Shown here: one piece after another, positions 1 through 7,668 of the stretch | Layout of the letters: every line of letters starts with the position of its first letter | How positions within the stretch are numbered: position 1 is the stretch's first letter | Program-made: the position numbers and the translations under genes | The notes under the pieces: generated by a model | What the model saw: only the letters and a program-made list of their open reading frames with translations | Told to the model about the DNA's origin: nothing | Database searches by the model: none | NCBI GenBank assembly: GCA_016793305.1 | Contig: JAEUHU010000179.1 | Location: 1-23,357, forward strand | Length of the DNA: 23,357 nt | Direction: 5' to 3' | From: Planctomycetota bacterium | GTDB lineage: Bacteria; Planctomycetota; UBA1135; UBA2386

Positions 1-578
1 TGGCCGATCTCGGCGAACGACAGCTCGTGCTGGCGCCGCATCACGTAGACGTCGCGCAGCTGCTTCGGCAGCTTGGCGACGCACTCGCCTTCGGCCTTCT
101 CGAGCTCGCGGAAGCGCACGATCTGGGTCGGCGTCTCGCCCTTCGACGGCGCCCCCTCGGTCAACGACGGCGCCCGGTCCTCGCCACCGCTCGGCGTCTC
201 CCCGCGGCCGAGCAGGCCGAGCTTGCGGTCGCGCTCGTGGCGGCGCCAGAAGTCGCGCCACAGGTTGCCGGCCAGCGTCTGCACCCACTTCCAGAACGAG
301 TCCTTGCCGCGATACTCGAACGTGTCGATCGAGGTCAGGATCTTCAACATCGCGTCACTGACGAAGTCGCTGAACTCGACCCCGTGCGGGAACGACGCGC
401 TGCCAAAGCGCGTGCGCAGGTAGTGGAGGATCTTCTCCGACAGCACCGGCCAGGCCTTGTCAGCCGCTCCGTGCACGGCCTCGCGCACCAGGAACTCGGT
501 GCCGCCGGGCGGCACCGCTTCGGTCGGCGGCGTCTTCGGCGGTTCGTCGGGATCGTTCGGGTTCCGTGGCGAGACCAT
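1..578 (-). CDS. ECF-type RNA polymerase sigma factor, 3' end cut by window edge
   Basis: This is a sigma-70-family transcription initiation factor that would direct RNA polymerase to a set of promoters. The 192 visible residues begin with a Pro-rich leader of about 30 residues. A region-2-like helical segment follows (about residues 35-115), including the acidic stretch FSDFVSDAMLKIL and the aromatic/basic patch FWKWVQTLAGNLWRDFWRHE, typical of the promoter-melting region. A polar linker leads to a region-4 start with LPKQLRDVYVMRRQHELSFAEIG, the sigma-70 region 4 helix-turn-helix entry. The rest of region 4 lies outside the window. An in-frame ATG six codons upstream (base 596) is an alternative start; neither has a clear Shine-Dalgarno. 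The gene lies 100 bp behind the FHA gene on the same strand and could be co-transcribed with it. The sigma-factor call is solid; the promoter set is unknown. Confidence 0.88.
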   Translation of the reverse strand, partial: MVSPRNPNDPDEPPKTPPTEAVPPGGTEFLVREAVHGAADKAWPVLSEKILHYLRTRFGSASFPHGVEFSDFVSDAMLKILTSIDTFEYRGKDSFWKWVQTLAGNLWRDFWRRHERDRKLGLLGRGETPSGGEDRAPSLTEGAPSKGETPTQIVRFRELEKAEGECVAKLPKQLRDVYVMRRQHELSFAEIG

Positions 579-635
579 GGCGCGACGCGGAATCATGCCA
601 CATCGGCGCAGCCAGGCACGCGCCGCGGCGGAATC

Positions 636-649
636 GGGCCGAACGGCCC
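636..649 (-). terminator. Short GC hairpin behind the FHA gene
   Basis: GGGCC-GAAC-GGCCC forms a perfect 5-bp stem with a 4-nt loop, about 30 nt beyond the FHA gene stop and before the sigma factor start. There is no T-run, so it may be a weak terminator or a chance palindrome in GC-rich DNA. Confidence 0.3.
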
Positions 650-678
650 TTGCCAGCGCGGCGTCGCCGGCCTCGTCG

Positions 679-2778
679 TCAGGGGGTGGGCCGATCGGCC
701 AGCGCCTTCTGCAGCAGCTGCTCGAGTTCGGCCTCGTAGCTGCCGCCGTCGGTGAGCTCCTGGTAGGCCTGCGTGTACGCCTTCCACAGCGCCGAGCCGG
801 CGGTCGCCTGCACCAGCAGCCGCAGCTTGGCCTCGCGACTCACCGCCTCCACGAGCCGGTCCGGATCGAGCCGTTCCCGCACCGCGCGGCGGATCTGCTG
901 GTTGCCCTGCAACAGGCCCACCAGGATCGCCACGAGCTCGTCGTAGAAGCGCGCCAGGAAGTAGGCCGACGGATCGGCGCCGAGGGCTTCGGAACCGTCC
1001 CAGCCGAGGACCGACCGGCGCACGTCGGCTGCGGTGCGCACCGGCGAGCGGCCCCCCGAGCCGGTGCCGGTGCTGCCGAAGCCGAGTTCGAGATGCTTGC
1101 CGAGCGCCTTGCGCAGCTCGAGCGTGCGCTCGATCCACTGCGAGGTCGTCTCGACGAAGCGGCCGAGCTTGCCGACGAATCCCTGCACGTCGGCCGGCGA
1201 ACGGAAGTCGCCGGTGCCCACCAGCGCGCGCGACAGCTGGTCCAGGGCCCGCATCGAGGCGCTGGCGAGGCCGCCGGCGTCGCCGGAGGTGCCGTCGTTC
1301 GCCCGCCGCCACTGTCCGCCCAACGCGTCGAGCTGCTGGGCCAACCGCATCGGTCCGAGACGAGTCTCCGCGTGCGCCAGCACCGCCTGCAGCGCCTGCT
1401 CGCGAGCGCTGGCCTCGGGGGCGGCTGCCGCGAACGCGTCCTGCAGCTGTTCCCACAGTTCGTCGGCACCAGCGGCCGGCCCGAGCGTCGTCACGTCGGT
1501 GCCCGGGGCCGCCGACTGGAACACGATCGTGAACGGCCGGATCTGGATCTGGCTGCCGTCCTGCAGCGGCTGCGGCACTTCGCCGGGCAGGCGGATGCCG
1601 TCGACCTCGGTGCCGTTGGTGCTGTTGCGGTCCATCACGCACCAGCCTTCGGGCGTGCGTTCGAGGATCGCGTGCGCGGACGACACCATCGCGTCGTTGA
1701 GGCGCAGCAGGTTCTCGCCCTCGCGACGACCGATCGTCACGCGGTCCTGGGCGAACTGGACCTGTTGCACGACCGCCTCGCCCTTCTTGACCGTCAGCTG
1801 GCAGCCGCCGGACAACGGCGCGTCGCCGCCGCCGGCGGCGCCGGTGAGCGCTTCGTGGCGGGCGCTGCACACCACCTCGAGCAGCCGGTCGCGCTCGGTG
1901 CTGGCGAACAAGGCCACGTGCAGCCGCCGTTCGATCGCCGCGAGTTCGGCGAACACCGCCGCCAGCGGTTCTGGGCCGTCCGGTGTCCCGGCACTCCCGA
2001 ACTGCGGGTCGGCCGCGAGCAAGCGCAGGCCCAGCACCAGCACACGCTGCCACAGCCCCGCGTCGAGCAGGTTGCCCTCGGCAGCGATCGCGGCGGCGAC
2101 CCGGTCCCGATCGACGCGGCGGTGCAGCAGGTGCAGCGGCTCGCACCGGGCCCGCAGTTCGCGCGACCCGAGCTGCTGGCGAGCCCGGGCCACGCGAACC
2201 GAGGCATCGACGGGACCGGCCGCCTGCTCCGCGTCGAGACGCTGGGCGCAGCGCGCGAACGCGTCCGCGACCACGGCCAGCGGCTGCTCGTCGTCGACCA
2301 ACAGCCACTGCACGAGCCGGAGCCCGAGTCGGCGGCGATCGACGTGCCCCATGGCGCTCGAGGCGGTCGCAGTGGTCGGCTCGAACACCAACGGCCGCAG
2401 CCGCCAGCGGACCGGCGCGGCGCTGGCCTCGCCGTCGAGCACGAACCCGAGCGCGCCGTCGCCGGCACCGGGCTGCGGACGACCGGCCCCATGCCGCGCC
2501 TCGACCTCACCGAGCAGGCCCGCGAAGGTGCGGAGCTTGGTGCGCAGCACCTCGAGCAGCCAGCGGCGCGGTTCGTCGACGAACAGCCACTGCCCCGCAC
2601 CGGTGAGCGCCGCCACGGCGGGCGACGATGCAGTCTTTGGAGCGGCCGCCCTGGCGGCGAGCAGAGCCGACGGGTCGGCGCCACCGAGCAGTGCCAAGCC
2701 TTCGTCGGCCGTGAAGGTCTCGCGGGTCACGCCGCTCCCGGCGCGTCCGTCGACCTGCTGCGCTGCACCATCGGCCAT
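679..2778 (-). CDS. FHA-domain protein with T6SS TagH-like C-terminal domain
   Basis: This 699-residue cytoplasmic protein has three parts. Residues 1-320 are mostly helical and unrecognised, rich in Ala, Arg and Leu. Residues about 326-422 are a forkhead-associated domain, which binds phosphothreonine peptides. Its hallmark residues are present: GR at 350-351, SSAH at 366-369 and NSTNGT at 385-390. Residues about 505-695 resemble the C-terminal domain of type VI secretion FHA proteins (TagH family): a FVETTSQWIERTLELRKALG helix, then DPDRLVEAV, then SALWKAYTQAYQELT and a final helix. No other T6SS gene is in the window. The gene sits between an S15 peptidase and a sigma factor on the same strand, with gaps of 87 and 100 bp. 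FHA is certain; the TagH-like reading rests on pattern memory and needs a profile search. A regulatory role through protein phosphorylation is inferred. Confidence 0.85.
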   Translation of the reverse strand: MADGAAQQVDGRAGSGVTRETFTADEGLALLGGADPSALLAARAAAPKTASSPAVAALTGAGQWLFVDEPRRWLLEVLRTKLRTFAGLLGEVEARHGAGRPQPGAGDGALGFVLDGEASAAPVRWRLRPLVFEPTTATASSAMGHVDRRRLGLRLVQWLLVDDEQPLAVVADAFARCAQRLDAEQAAGPVDASVRVARARQQLGSRELRARCEPLHLLHRRVDRDRVAAAIAAEGNLLDAGLWQRVLVLGLRLLAADPQFGSAGTPDGPEPLAAVFAELAAIERRLHVALFASTERDRLLEVVCSARHEALTGAAGGGDAPLSGGCQLTVKKGEAVVQQVQFAQDRVTIGRREGENLLRLNDAMVSSAHAILERTPEGWCVMDRNSTNGTEVDGIRLPGEVPQPLQDGSQIQIRPFTIVFQSAAPGTDVTTLGPAAGADELWEQLQDAFAAAAPEASAREQALQAVLAHAETRLGPMRLAQQLDALGGQWRRANDGTSGDAGGLASASMRALDQLSRALVGTGDFRSPADVQGFVGKLGRFVETTSQWIERTLELRKALGKHLELGFGSTGTGSGGRSPVRTAADVRRSVLGWDGSEALGADPSAYFLARFYDELVAILVGLLQGNQQIRRAVRERLDPDRLVEAVSREAKLRLLVQATAGSALWKAYTQAYQELTDGGSYEAELEQLLQKALADRPTP

Positions 2779-2865
2779 CGGGGCATCGAACGAAGCGAGC
2801 CCGGCGAAGTCAACGCCACGGGCGAAGCGGCGCCGGGCGGCGCCTGCACGCCCCGTGCGCCGCGG

Positions 2866-4722
2866 TCATCGCGACTCGCTCGGTGCCGCTGCCGTCGCGC
2901 GCGTGAGCGCTTCGGCGCCACCGACGATCGGCAGCTCGATTCGCGTGCCGGCGAGATCGACCGTCAGCTCCGTGCCGCCCGGCGGCAGCAGCGTGAACTC
3001 GCGATCGCTGGCGAAGATCATCACACCGAGCTGCTCGCCGGCCGGCAGGATCTGGTCGTCGGGCTGCAGTTCGAAGGTGACGTCGTAGAAGGTGCCCGGC
3101 ACCAGTGGTTCGCCCTTCTGCAGCGAGGCGTGGTTCTGCGGATCGGCCCAGCCACGCGTGATCAGGTCGTCGGTCGCGCGGCGCGCGTCGGTCCACGGCA
3201 ACGACACGAGGTAGACCGACAGGTTGCAGGCCGGCTTGTCGGCCGCGAGCCGGATCGTCACCCGCGCCTTGCCCGACAGGTGCAGCGGGGCCGTCAGCTT
3301 CGGCAGCGCGTAGAGCAGCCGGTTGTCGCTCTGCTCGGCTTTCGCCAGCTGCTTCGCGAGCTGCGTCGGATCGTCGACCAACGTCTCCTTGCCCGCGTCG
3401 ACTTTCGAGGCGGTGCCGAGTGTGCCGAGTGCGTTGCCGCCGCCGTGCGGGAACACCGCCACCATCTGCGCCTCGGGGTGCGGATAGTCGGGGTACTGGG
3501 TGGCCCCCGACGGCCGCGCGCCTTCCCGGACCACCCACGACTTCGCCTCCTGGTCGACGCCGTTCTCGACGCCATAGAGGTAGTGCGTGAACCAGCGGTT
3601 CTGCAGCTCGAACGGCGCTGCCGGCATGTGGCCGCCCTGGTGCAGGAACACCATCGACGGCACGCCCTTCTGCTTGAGCGCCACGTAGAGGTCGAGGCTC
3701 TGCGCCGGCATCACGTTCCAGTCGCCGAGCCCGTGCACGCACAGCGTCGCGGCGCGGTAGTTCGCGAGCTTGTTGAGGTAGTCGCGCTCGGCCCAGAACT
3801 CCGAGTGGTCGCCGCTCGCCCGGTCCTGGCTCTTCTGCAGCACGCCGTCGCGCACGTGCTCCGTGCACCAGGCGCGGCGCACAGGCTCGCCGCTGGCGAT
3901 GAAGTCGTAGAGCACGTCGAGGTCCTCGCCCGGGTAGCCGCCCGGATTGCGCACGAGCCCGAAGCTGCGGTAGTAGCCGTACCACGACACCGCCGGCGCG
4001 CTCGGGATGATCGCCATCAGGCCTTCGACGCCGGTGGTCGCACAGGCGATCGGCAGCGTGCCGTTGTACGACGTGCCGAGCATGCCGACCTTGCCGGTGC
4101 ACCAGTCGGCCTTGACCTCCTCGAAGCCGTCGAGGGTCTTCCAGGCCTTGCGGCGCCCGCACAGCCAGTCGATCACGCAGCGCGGCGCCTGCCGTTCGTT
4201 CTCACCGCCGACGGTGGCGCAGCCTTGCGACATGCCGGTGCCGGGCGAGCACGAGTGCACGACCGCGAACCCACGCGGCACCCAGCGGCCCACTTCGCTG
4301 TCCGAGATCATGCCGGCCTTGCCGACCCACTCGATCGGCGCCATCGGCTTGCGCTCGGGCGGCGGCGCGCCGAGCTCCTGCTTCACCGGCCAGTAGTAGT
4401 TGGTGCTCATCGGCCCGGTGCCGCTGAAGTACGGGCTCGTCTCGTAGACGACCGGCACCTTCAGTCCCTCGGTCTGCGTCTGCCGCGGCCGCCACACGTC
4501 GACGTGCAGGCGGTCCATGTGGCCGTCGCCGTCGCTGTCGAAGTCCGCCTCGACGAACAGGAACTCCTGGATCCACTCCTTCTTGTCGGCGAACGCGTCG
4601 ACCTTCTGGGCCTGGCCGTCGACGAACACGGGTGCTGCCTTGGCCGGCGTCGGCTGCTGGGCGGTGAGCGACGACGCAACAGCGAGGAGGGAGAACGGGG
4701 CGAAGAACGCGAGTCTCGGCAT
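2866..4722 (-). CDS. Exported Xaa-Pro dipeptidyl peptidase (S15 family)
   Basis: This is a serine peptidase of 618 residues, likely removing Xaa-Pro dipeptides from the N-termini of proline-containing peptides (PepX-type; the related CocE esterases are the alternative). The start chosen gives a clean Sec signal peptide, MPRLAFFAPFSLLAVASSLT followed by AQ; the longer open frame upstream of it has no such feature. The alpha/beta-hydrolase triad is visible: Ser218 in GTSYNGT, Asp334 in HGLGDWNV, which matches the PepX motif closely, and His365 in HQGGHM. The spacings of 116 and 31 residues fit PepX. The C-terminal part, from about 440, is the expected beta-rich jelly-roll domain. A short DSDGDGHMD stretch (63-70) could bind calcium. 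The protein is probably periplasmic or extracellular, in peptide scavenging. It lies 74 bp behind the YdjM-like gene on the same strand. Confidence 0.9.
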   Translation of the reverse strand: MPRLAFFAPFSLLAVASSLTAQQPTPAKAAPVFVDGQAQKVDAFADKKEWIQEFLFVEADFDSDGDGHMDRLHVDVWRPRQTQTEGLKVPVVYETSPYFSGTGPMSTNYYWPVKQELGAPPPERKPMAPIEWVGKAGMISDSEVGRWVPRGFAVVHSCSPGTGMSQGCATVGGENERQAPRCVIDWLCGRRKAWKTLDGFEEVKADWCTGKVGMLGTSYNGTLPIACATTGVEGLMAIIPSAPAVSWYGYYRSFGLVRNPGGYPGEDLDVLYDFIASGEPVRRAWCTEHVRDGVLQKSQDRASGDHSEFWAERDYLNKLANYRAATLCVHGLGDWNVMPAQSLDLYVALKQKGVPSMVFLHQGGHMPAAPFELQNRWFTHYLYGVENGVDQEAKSWVVREGARPSGATQYPDYPHPEAQMVAVFPHGGGNALGTLGTASKVDAGKETLVDDPTQLAKQLAKAEQSDNRLLYALPKLTAPLHLSGKARVTIRLAADKPACNLSVYLVSLPWTDARRATDDLITRGWADPQNHASLQKGEPLVPGTFYDVTFELQPDDQILPAGEQLGVMIFASDREFTLLPPGGTELTVDLAGTRIELPIVGGAEALTRATAAAPSESR

Positions 4723-4796
4723 GCGCGAAGGTCCGTGGGGTTGGAGGCAGGAGGATAGGCGCTGTGCGGGCGCCGCGCTCGGGGGATTCGCCGCGG

Positions 4797-5813
4797 TCAC
4801 CGTGGTGTCGGCACCGTCGCATCGAACAGGCGGGCCCACAGCCACGCGAGGCCCTCGGCCACCGGCACGCGCGTGCCGATGCGCTGCGGCCGCGCAACCG
4901 GCACGAGACCGCCATCGTCGGCGACCTGGGCCACGTCGAAGCGGAACACGTAGTGCGGCTCCTGCCCCATCCGCAGGTCGATCGCCTGCAATCCGTCGGC
5001 CATCCGCTCCACCTTCACGCAGTCGCCACTGAACCGGCGCAAGCGCGCGAACGACGCCACACCGCCCAAGGCGCCGAACCACTCGGCACCGCGTGGGATC
5101 GTGCTCCACACGATCGGCGCCTCACCGTCGAACAAGGAACGGAAGCCCTCGTGGGCCTCGCCCTCGGTGACGACCAGCACGCGCCACAACACGGTCTGCA
5201 GCGGTGCCGGCGTCACGACGACGCGCTGCACCGAGGCGGCCGGCACCGGCAGCTGGGTTCGCACGACCCGTTCGACGAGTCCCTGCGCCACCATGCTCCA
5301 GCCGGCGTAGAGCGTGCTCAGCACGAGCCCCACACCGTTGGCGCGATGGGCGCGCCGACCCCCGCGCGCGAACCACAGCCACAGACCGCCGACCAGCAGC
5401 GGCAGCGTGTAGCCCGGATCGACGACGAACAAGTTGCCCACCGCGAACGGATGGTCGGTGAACGGCAGCAGCAGCTGCGTGCCGTAGATGGTCATCGCGT
5501 CGAGCAGCGGATGGGTGACCAGCGCGGCCCACACCGCGACGCACCAGCGGCCGAAGAGGGCCCGTTCGCCGTGCAGCCGGGCGATCGCGAACGCGAGCAG
5601 CGGCGCCAGCGCGGTCAGGTAGAGCAGCGCATGGCTCTCGGCGCGATGCATGGTCATGTTCGCGATCGCGTCGCCGTGGTCGATCAGCACGTCGAGATCC
5701 GGCAGCGTCGCTGTGATCCCGCCCCACAGCAGGCTGCGTCGCACGGGCGTGCGCTCACCGAGCACCCACGCGGTGAGCGAAGCGCCGAGCACGAACTGCG
5801 ACACCGAGTCCAT
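4797..5813 (-). CDS. YdjM/DUF457-type membrane-bound metal-dependent hydrolase
   Basis: This 338-residue integral membrane protein belongs to the YdjM (DUF457) family, annotated as inner-membrane metal-dependent hydrolases of unknown substrate. Family motifs are all present in the N-terminal half: MDSVSQFVLGA at the start, TLPDLDVL (36-43), H46, MHRAESHALL (55-64), THPLLDAMTIYGTQLLLPF (100-118), and NLFVVDPGYTLPLL (127-140). The His and Asp residues at 38-41, 46, 56, 61, 101, 105 and 132 are the likely metal ligands. Several hydrophobic helices lie between 65 and 190. The C-terminal 150 residues are soluble, as in other family members. It follows the one-TM unknown gene by 54 bp. No Shine-Dalgarno is visible before the ATG. 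The family call is firm; the actual reaction is unknown. Confidence 0.87.
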   Translation of the reverse strand: MDSVSQFVLGASLTAWVLGERTPVRRSLLWGGITATLPDLDVLIDHGDAIANMTMHRAESHALLYLTALAPLLAFAIARLHGERALFGRWCVAVWAALVTHPLLDAMTIYGTQLLLPFTDHPFAVGNLFVVDPGYTLPLLVGGLWLWFARGGRRAHRANGVGLVLSTLYAGWSMVAQGLVERVVRTQLPVPAASVQRVVVTPAPLQTVLWRVLVVTEGEAHEGFRSLFDGEAPIVWSTIPRGAEWFGALGGVASFARLRRFSGDCVKVERMADGLQAIDLRMGQEPHYVFRFDVAQVADDGGLVPVARPQRIGTRVPVAEGLAWLWARLFDATVPTPR

Positions 5814-5867
5814 CGCGGCGCGACTACACGCGCTCTTGGTCCGCCCGGCAAGCCCGCTCGGCCCCGT

Positions 5868-6683
5868 TCACCAGGTGATCCAGCTGCAGCGCGCGAAGGC
5901 GAACCGGCTCTTCCCAGGCCCAGCCCCGAAGTCTTGCGACCGTTCCGGGGAGGCGATGCGCGCCGGCGAGCGGGGCCCGTACCGATCGCGCGCGCGAACG
6001 CAGTCGTCGAACTCCAAGGCCGGCAGGAACGCGTCCAGCTCGCGCAGCAGCGCGTCGAGGATCGCCGCATCGTCGTCGAGGCTCGCCGGGGCCGTGCGCT
6101 GCGTCGAACGGAAGGTCGGTGGCTCCGTGCCGGACAGACGCTCGACCTCGACGCCGTCGTCGAGCAGCTCGTAGCCGAACGGGCCGCCGTCGAAGCGCCG
6201 CACCACCAGCACCCGGATGTGCAGACCGCGACTCATCGCCGCCGGCCAGTCGCCATGCGCGCCGCCTTCGAGCACCACCGACCAGCTCTGCCCGGCGAGC
6301 CGGATCACGAGCGCAGTGCCGGCGCCGAGCTCGACGAGTTCCCCGTCGACGCCATCGGCAACCACCGCACCGCCGGCGCGAAACCAGCGCAGCACCTCGT
6401 CGTGCGGGGCGCGCACCAGGACGGTGTCGAGGTGTTGGCGAGGAACGGCTTCCGGATCGAGGCCTCGGCTCGTGGGCAGCACAGCCGCCAGCCACGCTTC
6501 CTGCTCGGCACGTGCCTCGGCCGACAAGTCGCTGGCGACCCGCGGTTGTGGCGCGTCGTCTCGTTCGAGCGGCGTGGTGCACCACCAGGCGATCATGCCC
6601 AGCAGCAAGGCGCCGGCGAACCACGACCAGCTGCGGAACGAGCGCGCGGCGGAGGCCCCGGCCTGCGGCTCGAACTCGCCCAC
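5868..6683 (-). CDS. Unknown protein with one N-terminal membrane segment
   Basis: I do not recognise this 271-residue protein. The GTG start was chosen because it lies 5 nt after the histidine kinase stop; the open frame continues upstream into the kinase gene but there it reads as non-natural Arg/Gly-rich sequence. A single hydrophobic segment at about residues 18-36 (SWSWFAGALLLGMIAWWC) would anchor it in the membrane. The rest is soluble mixed alpha/beta, with a Trp-containing strand region GTALVIRLAGQSWSVVLEGG and a C-terminal helical part rich in Asp and Leu (DDDAAILDALLRELDAFLPALEF). The very close spacing behind the kinase suggests co-translation, so a sensory or accessory role beside the kinase is possible but unproven. 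Confidence 0.72.
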   Translation of the reverse strand: MGEFEPQAGASAARSFRSWSWFAGALLLGMIAWWCTTPLERDDAPQPRVASDLSAEARAEQEAWLAAVLPTSRGLDPEAVPRQHLDTVLVRAPHDEVLRWFRAGGAVVADGVDGELVELGAGTALVIRLAGQSWSVVLEGGAHGDWPAAMSRGLHIRVLVVRRFDGGPFGYELLDDGVEVERLSGTEPPTFRSTQRTAPASLDDDAAILDALLRELDAFLPALEFDDCVRARDRYGPRSPARIASPERSQDFGAGPGKSRFAFARCSWITW

Positions 6684-6688
6684 CGGCG

Positions 6689-7624
6689 TCAGACCGCCAC
6701 CGCGGCCGGCTCCGCCGGCAGCTCGACCCGGAAGCACGCCCCACCGAGCGGCGACTCGCCGACCGAAACAGCCCCGCCGAGCCCCTGCACGCACGCCCGC
6801 ACCGAGAACAGCCCGAGCCCGGAGCCGCCGCTCTTGGTCGAGGTCAGCGCGTCGAACAGCGCGCCACGCCGTTCGGGCGGCACACCCGGCCCGTCGTCGT
6901 GCACTTCGACCACCGCGCGCTCGCCGTCGTCGTGCACGACGATCTCGACGAGCCCGCGACCGCCGGTCGCCTCGCCGGCGTTCAAGACCAGGTTGCTGAC
7001 GATCTGGTGCACCAGCACCGGTTGGGTGCGCACCGGCAGCGACTCGCTGCCGCGGCAGACGACCCGCGCCTGCAGCAGGCTCTTGTGCGCACGCACCGAC
7101 GCGACGCTGTCGCGCACGAGGCGCGGCAGGTCGACCAGCTGCAGTTCGCGCGGCGTGCCCTGCTTCTGCGCCGACAGCAGCCGCCGGTTCAGCTCGACGA
7201 GGCGCCCGATGCTGGCCCGAAGGTGGCCGACCGCCGCCACCGAGTCCGCCGAACGCGCCGTCGCCGCCAGTTCGTCGAGGTCGCCGAGCACCGCGGTCAG
7301 CACGTTGTTGGCGTCGTGGGCCACCGATGCGGCCATCACCCCGGCGAACACGCGCCCCTGCGTCGCGACGAGCGCCCGTTCGCGCCGCAGCAGTTCACCG
7401 GCGTCCCGCTCCATGCGCCGCATCGCGATCAGGCCGCCGAGGAACACCGCCAGCGTGGTCACCGCCACGTAGACGATGCCCTTGATCGTCTCGATGCGCT
7501 CCATCTCGGCGACGTCGTCCGAGACGCTGGCGGCGAGATGGCTCGAGATCACGATGTAGGCGACCGCGACGATGCCATAGGACCCGGCCAGCAGCAGGGC
7601 GAACGTCGTGCTCTTCGCGATCAT
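6689..7624 (-). CDS. Two-TM sensor histidine kinase, orphan
   Basis: This 311-residue membrane sensor kinase should autophosphorylate on His and pass phosphate to a response regulator. Two hydrophobic segments, about residues 7-29 and 47-67, bracket a very short external loop, so there is no sizeable periplasmic sensor. A helical linker leads to the H-box VAHDANNVLTAVLGDLDEL with His103. The ATPase domain shows the N-box (NLVLNAGEA, Asn211 and Asn215), the G1 box DDGPGVP (243-249), and the G2 box GGSGLGL (266-272). The ATG has an AGAGAGG Shine-Dalgarno about 8 nt upstream. The kinase follows malic enzyme by 44 bp and is followed 5 bp later by a membrane protein of unknown function. No response regulator lies in the window. 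Confidence 0.92.
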   Translation of the reverse strand: MIAKSTTFALLLAGSYGIVAVAYIVISSHLAASVSDDVAEMERIETIKGIVYVAVTTLAVFLGGLIAMRRMERDAGELLRRERALVATQGRVFAGVMAASVAHDANNVLTAVLGDLDELAATARSADSVAAVGHLRASIGRLVELNRRLLSAQKQGTPRELQLVDLPRLVRDSVASVRAHKSLLQARVVCRGSESLPVRTQPVLVHQIVSNLVLNAGEATGGRGLVEIVVHDDGERAVVEVHDDGPGVPPERRGALFDALTSTKSGGSGLGLFSVRACVQGLGGAVSVGESPLGGACFRVELPAEPAAVAV

Positions 7625-7668
7625 CCTGGGACCTCTCTCGTGGCGCGGATCCTACGGGCCGCTCCCGG

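Noticed and set aside
457..4758. Open frame of 1433 codons on the plus strand
   Set aside because: It is antisense to the FHA and peptidase genes, Arg/His/Gln-rich with no recognisable domain; such long shadows are expected where codon third positions are nearly all G/C.
4764..7472. Open frame of 902 codons on the plus strand
   Set aside because: Antisense to YdjM-like, unknown and kinase genes, all of which have clear motifs or membrane segments.
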